Shown: positions 6,576-16,122, numbered from the stretch's first letter. The stretch is 45,526 nucleotides of DNA from Syntrophaceae bacterium UBA5764 (GCA_002418825.1 DIEW01000033.1:176-45701), one strand, 5' to 3'. The notes: a model not told the origin generated them from the letters alone. Numbers and translations are program-made.

Positions 6576-8066
6576 ATGAAAAAAGCACTTCTTTGGATTT
6601 TTTGTCTTATCGCGCTCATGATGACGGCCTGCTCGTCCGGAAACGAAGTCAGAACAACCGGCCAGAATGTTTATCTGAGGGCAGTAGCCAAGGAAATCTC
6701 CGGCGACTATGTATCAGCCTTCAGTCTTTATCAGCAGGCGCTTCCCCTTCTGCGACAGGAAGGCCATGAAGGTCTGATCAGGGAGTGTCGCATCGGTTGG
6801 AAAAGAACTTTTCTCATTGTTCAGGAGTTCGCGGCCACCGAGCAGGATATCCGGGATACGCTTGCTCAAACGTTTACGATAACCGAAGAACAAATAAATA
6901 ATCTGATTTCCCGAATCGCCTATCTGGACATGGGAGGTTCAAGATATTATTTCAGCGACTTTATGGATACGGTCATTCATCTGGACCTCACGCTGATGCA
7001 GCAGCTTCCCGCCGTGATGGCCCGAAATCGTTTGGGTTATCAGGCGGTAGCGTCTTTTGTCAATATTCCGGGCCCCACATCGGGCTCGCCGTACATCAAT
7101 CCGATATCCTACGAGGCGGTCGCAACCTATGCTGTTCCCCGGAATCTTTTGCCTGCCGATGGTTTGTTGAAGATATGGCAGCCGGTGCCTATTGTCATCG
7201 ATTCCCAGACCGAGGTTGAGATCACGCATGTTTTGCCGGCGGACTATGTGGTCAACCCCGCGACAATCGGCGGCAATTTGGGCGACATTTATCTGGAAGT
7301 CCCGCTGGGCGGTCTTTCCGGAGATTTGAACATTACGATTCGGTTTAAATTTAAGCACTACGAACAAAGATTCACCATGATTGACCCCAATAATGTGGGC
7401 GATTACGATAAATCAAGCGATTTGTACCGCGAGTTCACCGCTTCGCGGAAAGACATTCGTATCACGCCGGAAATCTCCGACAAGGCAAGACAGATTGTCG
7501 GCTCGGAGCAAAATCCCTACCGTGCCGCACGCCTGATTTACGACTATATCGTGGAGCAGGTGACATACAGTCACATGCCGTACGGCACAGTTGAATCGCT
7601 GGGCATCCCCGCGTCCGTTTACGTTCACGAACACGGCTTTGGAGACTGCGGCGCGCAAAGCATGTATTTTGCCGCGCTGTGCAGCGCCCTGGGCATTCCC
7701 GCGCGCGCGGCCGGCGGCTATCAGTTGTTTCCCGGCATGGAAGGCGGTCATTTCTGGGCGGAGTTTTATTTGCCGAATTACGGCTGGGTTCCCGTGGACA
7801 CCTCCGTGGCGCAAATTGCCAATTACCTGCCGGAACTGACGCCCGCGCAGAAACAGGCCTTCAAGGGTTATTTATTCGGCAGCCTGGATCCCTACCGCTG
7901 GGTGGTGCAAAAAGATGTGGACATGCCTTTTTCCCCGCCCGTCACGGAGCCGACGATGATGATGCTGGCCCTCCAAATGCCGGCGGCTCTGTGCGACGAA
8001 ATAAACGGTTTTCCTGAAGAGGTCATCTGGCCTTATTACCAGATTCAATTCACTCCCCAACCGTAA
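6576..8066 (+). CDS. Transglutaminase-like lipoprotein
   Basis: This protein of 496 aa begins with a lipoprotein signal (Lys-Lys, a hydrophobic stretch, then MTAC with Cys19 as lipidation site), so it should be anchored in a membrane facing the periplasm. Residues 25-60 look like a short TPR-type helical hairpin. The middle is beta-rich, and the C-terminal third is a transglutaminase-like domain. Its catalytic triad is visible as Cys358 (GDCGAQS), His392 (GGHFWAEF) and Asp408 (VPVDTS). In bacteria this fold mostly acts as a cysteine protease or amidase on peptides or cell wall rather than as a cross-linker. An AAAAAAGG-like ribosome site precedes ATG 6576. The substrate cannot be told, and no obvious operon partner is present. 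Confidence 0.8.
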   Translation: MKKALLWIFCLIALMMTACSSGNEVRTTGQNVYLRAVAKEISGDYVSAFSLYQQALPLLRQEGHEGLIRECRIGWKRTFLIVQEFAATEQDIRDTLAQTFTITEEQINNLISRIAYLDMGGSRYYFSDFMDTVIHLDLTLMQQLPAVMARNRLGYQAVASFVNIPGPTSGSPYINPISYEAVATYAVPRNLLPADGLLKIWQPVPIVIDSQTEVEITHVLPADYVVNPATIGGNLGDIYLEVPLGGLSGDLNITIRFKFKHYEQRFTMIDPNNVGDYDKSSDLYREFTASRKDIRITPEISDKARQIVGSEQNPYRAARLIYDYIVEQVTYSHMPYGTVESLGIPASVYVHEHGFGDCGAQSMYFAALCSALGIPARAAGGYQLFPGMEGGHFWAEFYLPNYGWVPVDTSVAQIANYLPELTPAQKQAFKGYLFGSLDPYRWVVQKDVDMPFSPPVTEPTMMMLALQMPAALCDEINGFPEEVIWPYYQIQFTPQP

Positions 8067-8181
8067 GAGAAAGTTCATCCGCGGTTCGGTAGTGCTAAAC
8101 CTGTGGTGAAGGGTGAATAGAGGGACGGGTCTTGAAATATCAATATCAGAATAACCGTATCGTCAATGTTCAAGCCATGAT

Positions 8182-8211
8182 AAAAAAGGCGCCCCGAAGG
8201 ACGCCTTTTTT
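8182..8211. terminator. Bidirectional rho-independent terminator
   Basis: AAAAAAGGCG (8182-8191) pairs with CGCCTTTTTT (8202-8211). Two further G-C pairs lie inside after one mismatch, closed by a CGAA loop. It has a T-run on one side and an A-run on the other, and it sits between two convergent genes, so it can end transcription in both directions. Confidence 0.85.
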
Positions 8212-8228
8212 ATTTTTTCGAGTTGTGC

Positions 8229-9713
8229 CTATTTCTTTTTCTTTTTTTCAAGCAACGGCATACCGGCGATTCTTCTCACGATGTTTTTACAGGCATCGAT
8301 ATTATACTGGGTGTAAATGGCGATCTGCTCCATGATGGGCGAGCCGCCGCCGTGCATCGCGCCGTAGGAAATGGCGCCGGAGCTGGCCGAATTGGTGTAG
8401 TCGGCAAAGAGCAGCCAGAATTTAATCTGGTCTTCGACGGGAATTTCCTGATTACGTTTCACGTATTTTTTCAGGAGCTCCTGGATTTCTGGGTTGACCA
8501 GATCACCTTCATGCGGGAAGGTGGCGGGCATACCGCCGGCCAGTTCGCACAGAATCTGTTGTTCATGAAAGACCGCTTCGCCGGTCAGACAGCGTCCCAC
8601 ATTGGCGTAAATGGAATTCGGAATGCAGGCGCCGGGTCCGTAGGGAACCATGCCCACGCCGGGCATATAGACTTGCGGTTTGCCCATGGCCGAGGCAGTG
8701 AAACCCGCGGCGTAGCCCAGTTCCGTAATCTTGATGAGCTCGGAGATTTTTTCGCGCACATGCGGCGCTTTTTCAATGCCGTTCATTTCAGCGGCCATCG
8801 AGGCAAAGCCAATAAGCATGTCGCCCACGGCCGGTTTGCAGCCGGAATAGCTGTGACGGTGGAAAAGGGCAAACAGCAGAGCGCAGATTCCGCCGTGCTG
8901 ATATTCGCCGTTTAAGAAGATGCGGTTGCGAGGAACGAAAACGTCGTCGAAGATGATATAAGAGTCGACGAAGCCCCAGTCGAAACCACGTTTGTAATGT
9001 TTGCGGTTGTACATGTTGTGCGGCGAGAGAACCTGTTTGACGCCTTCATGATCCGCCGGGAGCGCAAACGCGACGGCGTATTGCTTTTCATCTTTGGTAA
9101 GCGAACGGGTTGGAACGACCAGAATTTCATCCGCGACCGAAGCAAACGTGATGTGGACTTTCGCGCCGCGCACGACAATGCCGTCAGGCCGTTCTTCAAC
9201 CACATGGAGATACTGATCCGGGTCCGGCTGTTCGGCGGGGCGCAAAAGGCGCAGGCCCTTGACGTCGGTCTGGGCGCAGCAGCCCACCAGATCGTTCTTT
9301 TGGAAATATTCCAGCCACTTCAGAAAGTTTTTGTAATATTCTGTTTTGCCGTTGTTCATTTTATCGGCTTCGTAAGACACGGCATTGATCGCATTGATGG
9401 CGTCAACGCCCATGCAGCGGCCGATGCACTGGCTGACCCGGTTCACCAACATTCGGGTCATGTCCTGCTTTTTGTGCAAGTCTTCCACGTTTTGGTGGAT
9501 GTGGGTAAAACGGTTAATGGTTTCACCTGTGATATGGCTTTTGGCGGTGCACAGGTCTTTCGTTTCGGGGTCATGGGCCAGGTCAAAAGTGACGCCGATA
9601 ACGTTTCGGGCCTGTTCCAGAACGTCATCCAGACGGTTAATCTTCTGTCCGTTGAGATAGAGATTGTTTTTTAGCTTCTTCAACCCCTCGAAATATTGTT
9701 CTTCTGTTCGCAT
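8229..9713 (-). CDS. abfD: 4-hydroxybutyryl-CoA dehydratase / vinylacetyl-CoA isomerase
   Basis: This protein of 494 aa belongs to the HpaB/AbfD flavoprotein family. AbfD uses FAD and a [4Fe-4S] cluster to dehydrate 4-hydroxybutyryl-CoA to crotonyl-CoA by a ketyl-radical mechanism. All four cluster ligands of the known enzyme have counterparts here: Cys96 and Cys100 (QCIGRCMG, a C-x3-C motif), His285 and Cys292 (FHRHSYSGC, seven residues apart as in His292/Cys299 of the Clostridium enzyme). Length is normal for the family. AAAGGAG precedes the ATG. The protein is cytoplasmic and oxygen-sensitive, which argues for an anaerobe. It is transcribed alone, away from the acyl-CoA synthetase gene at 10152. 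A C-terminal Lys-rich tail is unusual but harmless. A related but divergent paralog lies at 23379. Confidence 0.88.
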   Translation of the reverse strand: MRTEEQYFEGLKKLKNNLYLNGQKINRLDDVLEQARNVIGVTFDLAHDPETKDLCTAKSHITGETINRFTHIHQNVEDLHKKQDMTRMLVNRVSQCIGRCMGVDAINAINAVSYEADKMNNGKTEYYKNFLKWLEYFQKNDLVGCCAQTDVKGLRLLRPAEQPDPDQYLHVVEERPDGIVVRGAKVHITFASVADEILVVPTRSLTKDEKQYAVAFALPADHEGVKQVLSPHNMYNRKHYKRGFDWGFVDSYIIFDDVFVPRNRIFLNGEYQHGGICALLFALFHRHSYSGCKPAVGDMLIGFASMAAEMNGIEKAPHVREKISELIKITELGYAAGFTASAMGKPQVYMPGVGMVPYGPGACIPNSIYANVGRCLTGEAVFHEQQILCELAGGMPATFPHEGDLVNPEIQELLKKYVKRNQEIPVEDQIKFWLLFADYTNSASSGAISYGAMHGGGSPIMEQIAIYTQYNIDACKNIVRRIAGMPLLEKKKKK

Positions 9714-10151
9714 AGATTATCTCCTTTGAATTGGGGTTAATAGGAATTAACTATTTGAGTGGCGGAAGTATAGGGAAGGAGCCGGAGGCTGTCAAGGAAA
9801 TCTTACCTGGATGATTAAAAGGAGAGGGGAGATGAACATGGCGCGACGATTTTGCAATGTTCTTTGTTTGCCGCTTTTCCGTTTTGGCATGATTTTATTA
9901 CGACGTAACAATAATTTATGTATACAAAAGACCGATTTTTAATGGTATGTATGCGCATATACGCAGAATGATATTTTTTAATCATCCAGTTGGAATCATG
10001 AATTTGTCCTGATTGCCGGATAATTGTTGATTGACTGGTGGATAGATAATATCGCTTCGTGATGGAAGATGAAAATTAAAATCTGTATTTTTTTAGAATA
10101 TTTTGTTGAAACCACTTGTGGCTTTTATGAGACGCATGAAAGGAATAAATC
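9714..10151. other. Gene-free divergent intergenic region (438 nt)
   Basis: This stretch separates the divergent dehydratase and acyl-CoA synthetase genes and should hold both promoters. It becomes AT-rich from about 9890. I see a 10-bp perfect palindrome TATGCGCATA at 9950-9959. No convincing -35/-10 pair, RNA gene or small reading frame was found. Confidence 0.5.
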
Positions 10152-11546
10152 ATGATTCCTGATACACAACTGTTACAGAGCATAGACGAAATTCTGCATC
10201 CCCGATCCGTGGCGATCATTGGCGTTCCCCGTGGCATGAAAACGGGCAAACTTTTTTTTGTTTCACTCTTGGATCAAGGCTTCCCCGGTGAAATATATCC
10301 CGTGTCGGCTCATGCCGATGAGATTGACGGACTCAAGGCCTATCCAAATGTTACGGCTATTCCTGGAGCAGTTGATCTGGCCATTATTCTGGTGTCTCAA
10401 AACCAGGCGCTTTCCACGCTCAAGGAATGTGCCGCCAAAGGAGTTAAGGGAGCCATACTGTATACGGCTGGCTTCAAGGAAACAGGTACCGAAGAAGGAC
10501 ACATCTACGAGAAACAGTTGGTTGAAGTCGCCCACTCGTCTGGAATGCGGCTCATTGGGCCTAATTGCGTGGGCATATACGCGCCGCGCTCCGGATTGTC
10601 CTTCTTTCCTCAGTTGACTAAAGAACCTGGTCCGGTGGGGCTTGTATCTCATAGCGGGTCTCTGGCCCAGTTAATTTCTTACGTCGGCCCGAAATGGGGG
10701 ATTCGCTTCAGCAAAGCTGTAAATCTGGGTAATGAATGCGACCTTACAAGTTCCGATTTTCTTCTTTATCTTGCACAGGACGCAGAAACGCAATTGATAG
10801 GCGCCTACATCGAGGGGATAAAAGACGGCGCACGTTTCTTTGATGCCCTTTACGCGGCATCACTAAAAAAACCCGTCATTCTGTGGAAAACAGGATTAAC
10901 TTCCGCGGGTGCTCAAGCCGCGGCTTCTCATACGGGCGCCTTGGCCTGCGCGGCAGATGTCTGGGAGGGCGTTTGCAATCAAACCGGTGTCGTCTCTGTG
11001 ATAGGATTTGAAGCCTGGCTTGACGCACTTATGGGATTTGCCATGCTGCCGGAGCATCTTGGCGAGAGAATTGCCGTAATATCGAGCGCCGGAGGATTGG
11101 CTGTTTCCGCTGCCGAGGCATGCGCATATAACGGTCTTCAGATGGCAAAACTTTCCTCTGACACGGTTGCTACTCTTGCTGCAATCGTACCGCAGGTGGG
11201 GACAAGTGTTCGCAACCCGGTAGACGTCAGCCTTGCCGCTTCACTGGATATAGGCATTTACATTCAGAGCATTCAATCTGTGGTTGATGATCCTGCCGTG
11301 GATGCTCTTGTAATAGTAGGAGCGTGGTTGAACCCGGAAGCAAACAAGATTTGCGCGGACGCGATTATTGAAGCCGGAAAACGGTCCGGCAAAGCCATAC
11401 TTATGGTTAAACTTCCCGGAGTCGACGTTCCTCACATTTCTGAATTGTGTGATGCGCGCATTCCATGTTTCGATTCATCCGAAAGAGCGATGCGAACGTA
11501 TGCCTGTGTGCGTCGTTATCAGCAATGGCGCAGCGGAAGACAATGA
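10152..11546 (+). CDS. NDP-forming acyl-CoA synthetase, alpha subunit only
   Basis: This protein of 464 aa has the three domains of the alpha part of ADP-forming acetyl/acyl-CoA synthetases: an N-terminal CoA-binding Rossmann domain (PRSVAIIGVPRG, residues about 17-28), a succinyl-CoA-ligase-like flavodoxin domain (LIGPNCVGIY), and a third ligase-CoA domain. The phosphohistidine is His260 in AASHTGAL, matching His257 of characterised archaeal alpha subunits. The enzyme class makes ATP from an acyl-CoA, ADP and phosphate, useful in fermentation. No ATP-grasp beta domain is fused or encoded next to it, so it needs a partner elsewhere or works otherwise. It may consume the product of the dehydratase route at 8229, but that link is inference. 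Confidence 0.8.
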   Translation: MIPDTQLLQSIDEILHPRSVAIIGVPRGMKTGKLFFVSLLDQGFPGEIYPVSAHADEIDGLKAYPNVTAIPGAVDLAIILVSQNQALSTLKECAAKGVKGAILYTAGFKETGTEEGHIYEKQLVEVAHSSGMRLIGPNCVGIYAPRSGLSFFPQLTKEPGPVGLVSHSGSLAQLISYVGPKWGIRFSKAVNLGNECDLTSSDFLLYLAQDAETQLIGAYIEGIKDGARFFDALYAASLKKPVILWKTGLTSAGAQAAASHTGALACAADVWEGVCNQTGVVSVIGFEAWLDALMGFAMLPEHLGERIAVISSAGGLAVSAAEACAYNGLQMAKLSSDTVATLAAIVPQVGTSVRNPVDVSLAASLDIGIYIQSIQSVVDDPAVDALVIVGAWLNPEANKICADAIIEAGKRSGKAILMVKLPGVDVPHISELCDARIPCFDSSERAMRTYACVRRYQQWRSGRQ

Positions 11547-11839
11547 ACGGGATGGTGTTTTCTGAAAGCCGCGTAGATAAAACCTGATGCGCTGTTGGAA
11601 TGTAGCGGTGTTCAAAATATTCCGCGCGTTGGCGAAAGACCGGCCTGCACTTTGTTAACCTACGCTGTCACAGACACAGTTTCCTTGTGGTTAAAATCAT
11701 AAAACAATTTTTTCTTTTTCCGTTTTTCCACATCAATCATTTTAGCGACACGTTCAAAAAAATACTGCAGTGCACCAGGCGGTGGCGGTCTGATAACAGC
11801 ATAATATTAATTTGTATTTTAAGAAAAAATAAAAATGCC

Positions 11840-11868
11840 TTGACAAGCCTCTTTGAAAAAGATACTTA
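11840..11868 (+). promoter_or_regulatory. Promoter of the TetR-led catabolic operon
   Basis: TTGACA (11840-11845) is followed after 17 nt by TACTTA (11863-11868), a weak -10. The adjacent palindrome at 11872 would cover the transcription start, so TetR binding would block initiation. Confidence 0.5.
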
Positions 11869-11871
11869 TTT

Positions 11872-11887
11872 GACCGGCCAGCCGGTC
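11872..11887. promoter_or_regulatory. Palindromic TetR-type operator
   Basis: GACCGGC and GCCGGTC are perfect 7-bp arms separated by CA. The site lies just downstream of the -10 box and 70 nt before the TetR gene, and it is GC-rich in an AT-rich surround. It is the likely binding site of the regulator encoded at 11958. Confidence 0.65.
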
Positions 11888-11957
11888 GAATGTGTAGCCC
11901 GATTGTTTTGTTTGTGAGTAGCAGAACGAGAACAAACAGCAAAAGGAGCATGAGCAA

Positions 11958-12554
11958 ATGATTGAAAAGAGACGCACGGCGAAGAAAGATTATATAGCGA
12001 AAAAAGCTATAGATGTTTTTTCAGCTCTGGGTTATAAGGAATCATCACTTCAGGACATCGCGACCAAGGGTAAATTCAGCAAAGCCGGTATCTATCATTA
12101 CTTCAAATCTAAATCAGAGTTACTATCTTACATTCTGTTAAGTAATACCGATAGTTTTTTTAATCGTCTGGAAAAAAGTCTCGCCTCCGCCTTAAAAGAA
12201 CGATTGAACCCGCAAGAAACTTTCGAAAAGTTAATAAGAACATACGCCGATGAGCTATTGAGTAATATTAAAGTAAGCTTGTTGATTTTGCGCGAGAGGC
12301 ATCAGCTCACAGGCGCAAAAAAGAAAATACTGACGGAAAAAGAAAGAGCGATATTCAGACTAATAAGAGATCGATTAAAACATGTTCCAGAAAGAAACAC
12401 AAAAATAAATATTAATCTTGCGTCATTCCAAATTATGTCAATGATTCATTGGATGGGATATTGGTTTGATGAAAGAGGGACTATCTCCAAGAAAGAGGCG
12501 ATTAATCAGACGATTCACCTCGCTTTTCACGGAATATTAAAAATAAAAAAGTAA
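11958..12554 (+). CDS. TetR-family regulator of the LIV/acyl-CoA operon
   Basis: This protein of 198 aa has an N-terminal TetR helix-turn-helix (about residues 10-55), with SSLQDIATKGKFSKAGIYHY followed by FKSKSELL. The C-terminal domain is helical and would bind an effector. The final tryptophan-containing segment (MIHWMGYWFDERG) is common in TetR proteins that sense acyl-CoA or fatty acid-like ligands. It is the first gene of the operon, 16 nt before LivG. A perfect palindrome covers its own promoter, so autorepression relieved by a substrate-derived CoA thioester is the likely mode. The ligand is inferred, not shown. Confidence 0.85.
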   Translation: MIEKRRTAKKDYIAKKAIDVFSALGYKESSLQDIATKGKFSKAGIYHYFKSKSELLSYILLSNTDSFFNRLEKSLASALKERLNPQETFEKLIRTYADELLSNIKVSLLILRERHQLTGAKKKILTEKERAIFRLIRDRLKHVPERNTKININLASFQIMSMIHWMGYWFDERGTISKKEAINQTIHLAFHGILKIKK

Positions 12555-12570
12555 TTATAAGAGGTTTAAG

Positions 12571-13329
12571 ATGCCACAGCTTATTGTCAATAACATTACA
12601 CTGAGATTCAGTGGTTTGACGGCCCTTAGCGATGTGAGTTTTGAAGTTACAAAGAATGAAATATTGGCAATAATCGGTCCAAACGGCGCAGGCAAGACAT
12701 GTCTCCTGAATTGCATCAGCGGTTTTTACAAACCGCAGGAAGGAAATATGTCATTTGACGGAATGGATTTAATTACAACGCCGATTTATGAAAGAACCAT
12801 GAAAGGAATAGCGCGGACTTTTCAGAACATCGAACTGTTCAATGGTCTTACGGCGCTGGATAATATCATGGCGGCTCGTCATGCGCATTTCAAAACCGGC
12901 GTTATACGTTCCGGCATCCATTTCGGCAAAGCGCGCGATGAGGAAATTTATCACCGAGAAATTGTGGAACAGATTATCGATTTTTTGGAAATTAAGCCTG
13001 TCAGAAAAAAGATAGTCGGCTCTCTGCCGTATGGGATGCGCAAGAGAGTGGAATTGGGGCGCGCGTTAGCTGTTGAACCTAAACTGCTGTTACTTGATGA
13101 GCCGATGTCGGGAATGAATGTTGAAGAGAAAGAAGACATGGCTCGTTTTGTTATCGATATATTCGAAGACAAACAAATCCCCATTATACTAATCGAACAC
13201 GACATGGGCGTGGTTATGGATATTTCCGACCGTGTCATGGTTTTGGAATTTGGGAAAAAGATTGCCGAAGGAATCCCCGACGAAATTGTCAAGAATGAAA
13301 AAGTAATAAATGCCTATCTGGGCCAGTAA
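12571..13329 (+). CDS. livG: ABC transporter ATP-binding protein, LivG type
   Basis: This protein of 252 aa is one of two ATPases that power a branched-chain-amino-acid-type (HAAT) importer. The Walker A motif is GPNGAGKT (residues 36-43), the signature is LPYGMRKRVELGRAL, and Walker B is LLLLDEP followed by the LivG-type MSGMNVEE. The H-loop reads IEHDMGVV. The longer helical segment after the Q-loop (residues about 100-135) is typical of LivG against LivF. The ribosome site AAGAGG lies just before ATG 12571. Its permease, binding protein and second ATPase partners are at 15245, 16123, 17205 and 19718. The protein works at the inner face of the cytoplasmic membrane. Confidence 0.93.
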   Translation: MPQLIVNNITLRFSGLTALSDVSFEVTKNEILAIIGPNGAGKTCLLNCISGFYKPQEGNMSFDGMDLITTPIYERTMKGIARTFQNIELFNGLTALDNIMAARHAHFKTGVIRSGIHFGKARDEEIYHREIVEQIIDFLEIKPVRKKIVGSLPYGMRKRVELGRALAVEPKLLLLDEPMSGMNVEEKEDMARFVIDIFEDKQIPIILIEHDMGVVMDISDRVMVLEFGKKIAEGIPDEIVKNEKVINAYLGQ

Positions 13330-13347
13330 CTTTCAGAGGATTGCAGA

Positions 13348-15234
13348 ATGAATGATCAGAATACTTTCCCTAAGCTTCTTTTAAAACAGTATGAAAAATG
13401 GCCGGACAATGTTGCCATGCGAAAGAAGGATTTTGGAATATGGAAGGAATACACATGGCGGGACAGCTATGAAAACGTAAAATATCTATCCCTGTGCCTG
13501 ATGCATCTGGGCCTGAAACGAGGAGAAAAAGTTTCAATCATCGGCGAAAATGAACCTCAGTGGTTTTGGGGTGAATTTGCGGTGCAGGCCGCCGGCGGGA
13601 TATCGGTTGGAATATATACCGATATGGTTCCGGCACAGGTTCAATTTATGGTCAGCCATTCGGAATCTTCTTATGCCATTGCTAATGATCAGGAACAGGT
13701 TGATAAGTTCTTGGAAATCAAAGACAAGGTGCCTGGTCTAAGAAAAGTTATTTATTGGGACCCGAGAGGTCTGAGACATTACAACGATCCCCTCCTTCTG
13801 TCATATGCTGAAGCGATAGAACTCGGTAAGGCATATGAAAAGACCCATCCTGATGCTTTTATGCAAAGCGTTGGGATGGGATCAGAAGATGATATCGCCG
13901 CTTATTACTACACTTCGGGCACATCCGGCGAACCGAAAGCTGGAATGGTTTCTCATAAAACATTAATCTACTCGGGAGGGGCCTTTTTGGAATTCAATGC
14001 CCTGGCGCATGACGATAATCTGTTTTCCTATCTGCCTGCCGCCTGGATAGGAGAAGCCTGGGCTACGGCGGCACACCTTAAGGGCCCGGTGATTCTCAAC
14101 TTTGCCGAAGAACCGGAGACGGTGCAGGAAGATATGAGGGAAATCGGTCCCACCGTTGTAAGCTACGGACCGCGGCAATGGGAAGATATGGCCAGAACAA
14201 TACAGGTAAGAATAAGCGAGGCCGCGTATATCAACAGGCTCTTATACAGAATATGTCTTGCTATCGGTTACAGAAGAGTGGATTTTATTGAGAAAAATAT
14301 TAAGGCAAATCCCCTCTGGAAATTCCTTATTGCTCTGGCTGACGCGCTTGTCCTTTATCCTTTGCGCGAGAACTTCGGTTTAAAAAAATGCAGGATAGCC
14401 ACAACCGGCAGTTCGGCAATGAGTGTTGACACCTTCCGTTTCTGGAGCGCCCTGGGTGTTCGCTTAAAACAGATTTACGGAAGCACGGAAGCAGGACTTG
14501 TTGCCGGCCATCGTTCTAACGAAATCTATTTCGAAACATTGGGCAATGTTGCGTCCTGCGCTGAAGTTAAAATATCAGACGAGCAGGAAATTCTGGTTAG
14601 AGGACCGCAAATGTTTTGTGGATATTTCAAAGGCCAGAAGAAAGCCGAAGGGACAGTTGTCGATGGATGGGTTCATACAGGTGATGCCGGGTTCATCGAT
14701 AAAAATGGCCATTTGATTTTTCTGGACCGCCTGAGCGATATGAGCACGCTTTCCAACGGCACCAAGTATGCGCCACAGTACATCGAGGGACGCCTGAGAT
14801 TCAGCCCTTACATCAAAGACGCCATGTCTCTTGGAGAAAAGAGAGATTACATTTCGGTTATCGTGATTATCGATTTTGCCAACGTGGGTAAGTGGGCTGA
14901 AGAGCATCACATCAACTACACAACATTTACAGATCTTTCTCAAAAAAAGGAGATTGCCGGTCTCATCGGACAGGACATTCGGCGGGTAAATGAAGGATTC
15001 CCGGATGAAACTAAAGTTAAAAAATACGTTCTGCTTCACAAGGAATTCGATCCGGACGAAGAAGAACTAACGAGAACAAGAAAAATCAGAAGGGGCTTTA
15101 TGGAAGAACGTTACCATAATTTGGTCGAAGCTATTTATAATGATGAAAGCGGTGCCGAAGTTGAGACGGTGGTGAAATATCAGGACGGCAGACAGGCCAT
15201 AATGAAAACACATATCAAAATATGGAAGCCCTAG
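13348..15234 (+). CDS. AMP-forming long-chain-type acyl-CoA synthetase
   Basis: This protein of 628 aa activates a carboxylic acid to its CoA thioester through an acyl-adenylate. The P-loop-like motif is YYTSGTSGEPKAGMVSH (about residues 187-203). The second core motif IYGSTEAG and the third HTGDAGFIDKNG are intact, as is the C-terminal subdomain. The overall length and the FATP/long-chain ligase layout match FadD15-like enzymes that sit inside LIV operons of anaerobic Proteobacteria. Translation starts 18 nt after LivG and the stop is 10 nt before LivH, so it is within the transport operon. Coupling of import and CoA activation is inferred. A fatty, aromatic or alicyclic acid are all possible substrates. 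Confidence 0.9.
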   Translation: MNDQNTFPKLLLKQYEKWPDNVAMRKKDFGIWKEYTWRDSYENVKYLSLCLMHLGLKRGEKVSIIGENEPQWFWGEFAVQAAGGISVGIYTDMVPAQVQFMVSHSESSYAIANDQEQVDKFLEIKDKVPGLRKVIYWDPRGLRHYNDPLLLSYAEAIELGKAYEKTHPDAFMQSVGMGSEDDIAAYYYTSGTSGEPKAGMVSHKTLIYSGGAFLEFNALAHDDNLFSYLPAAWIGEAWATAAHLKGPVILNFAEEPETVQEDMREIGPTVVSYGPRQWEDMARTIQVRISEAAYINRLLYRICLAIGYRRVDFIEKNIKANPLWKFLIALADALVLYPLRENFGLKKCRIATTGSSAMSVDTFRFWSALGVRLKQIYGSTEAGLVAGHRSNEIYFETLGNVASCAEVKISDEQEILVRGPQMFCGYFKGQKKAEGTVVDGWVHTGDAGFIDKNGHLIFLDRLSDMSTLSNGTKYAPQYIEGRLRFSPYIKDAMSLGEKRDYISVIVIIDFANVGKWAEEHHINYTTFTDLSQKKEIAGLIGQDIRRVNEGFPDETKVKKYVLLHKEFDPDEEELTRTRKIRRGFMEERYHNLVEAIYNDESGAEVETVVKYQDGRQAIMKTHIKIWKP

Positions 15235-15244
15235 GAGGAAAACT

Positions 15245-16120
15245 GTGCAGACTTTTATTCAATTATTTATTACAGGCGTTACAGTGGGCTGCATTTACGG
15301 GCTGATTGCAGTGGGATTTGTTCTTATTTATAAATCTTCGCAGATTTTTAATTTTGCCCAGGGCGAAATGGTTATGGTTGGAGCCTATCTGATGTGGGTT
15401 GTTCTGGGTTATTTTAATATGCCGGTATGGTTGGGTATGTTGGTGGTGTTCTTTGTTGTGAGCCTGGCAGGTTACGGGCTGGAAAGATTCCCTCTTCGCC
15501 AAATGATAGGACAACCGGTACTGGCAACCATTATGGTAACAATGGGAATTGCTGTTTTTCTGCGGGGATTGGCCATCCTTCTATGGTCGGAAAAAATCGG
15601 CATAAAATTTCCCGCCATCATAACCGAGACCACAATTAATATTTTTGGCATTCCCTTTTCCAATGTGTCTTTTTGGAGTTTGGTATTTGTTTTGTTTCTG
15701 GTTTTAGCACTAAGCTGGTTCTTCCTCTATTCACGTACCGGCCTCCATATGAGAGCCGCCGCGGAAAACCACCAACTGGCGCAGAGCATGGGAATACGAG
15801 TAACGCTGGCTATTGCTCAGTCGTGGGCCATCGCCGCGATTGTCTCGGCGACGGGTGGATTTTTGCTGGGATACATGCGCGGCATAGATTTCGGGCTGGC
15901 GGAGATAGGTTTGATTGCCATGGCGGCAGCTCTTGTGGGTGGACTGGAATCCTTCAAAGGAGCCATTCTGGGAGGAGTGATTATGGGAGTTGCCGAGGCG
16001 CTTACCGGCGGTTATATCGGACACGGCCTTAAAGAAGTTATCCCTTATATCATAATGGTCCTGGTTTTAATTTATAAGCCGTATGGACTTTTTGGACTGG
16101 AAAAAATTGAGAGGGTTTAA
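15245..16120 (+). CDS. livH: ABC permease, LivH type
   Basis: This 291-aa hydrophobic protein has about eight membrane segments and the LivH signature GLIAVGFVLIYKSSQIFNFA near the N-terminus, followed by AQGEMVMVGAY. The GTG start at 15245 is set by a strong TAGGAGGAAAA just upstream. It forms the membrane channel with LivM, whose ATG lies 2 nt after the LivH stop. The EAA-like loop that contacts the ATPases lies in the GLALAEIGLIAMA-like region near residue 220. Family identity is clear; the substrate is not determined by the permease sequence. Confidence 0.93.
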   Translation: MQTFIQLFITGVTVGCIYGLIAVGFVLIYKSSQIFNFAQGEMVMVGAYLMWVVLGYFNMPVWLGMLVVFFVVSLAGYGLERFPLRQMIGQPVLATIMVTMGIAVFLRGLAILLWSEKIGIKFPAIITETTINIFGIPFSNVSFWSLVFVLFLVLALSWFFLYSRTGLHMRAAAENHQLAQSMGIRVTLAIAQSWAIAAIVSATGGFLLGYMRGIDFGLAEIGLIAMAAALVGGLESFKGAILGGVIMGVAEALTGGYIGHGLKEVIPYIIMVLVLIYKPYGLFGLEKIERV

Positions 16121-16122
16121 AA

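Larger units (their letters stand above)
11547..11957. other. Intergenic region carrying the operon promoter (411 nt)
   Basis: There is no supportable gene here. The left half has no recognisable feature. The right half holds the promoter at 11840-11868 and palindromic operator at 11872-11887 of the TetR-led operon. A ribosome-binding site (AAAGGAG) precedes the start codon at 11958. Confidence 0.6.

Noticed and set aside
8223..8915. Long plus-strand frame opposite the abfD gene
   Set aside because: It is the antisense shadow of a strongly conserved gene; its protein is rich in His/Phe/Gly without domain signals.
9950..9959. TATGCGCATA palindrome as an operator
   Set aside because: Ten bases only and no promoter boxes nearby; probability of chance is high.
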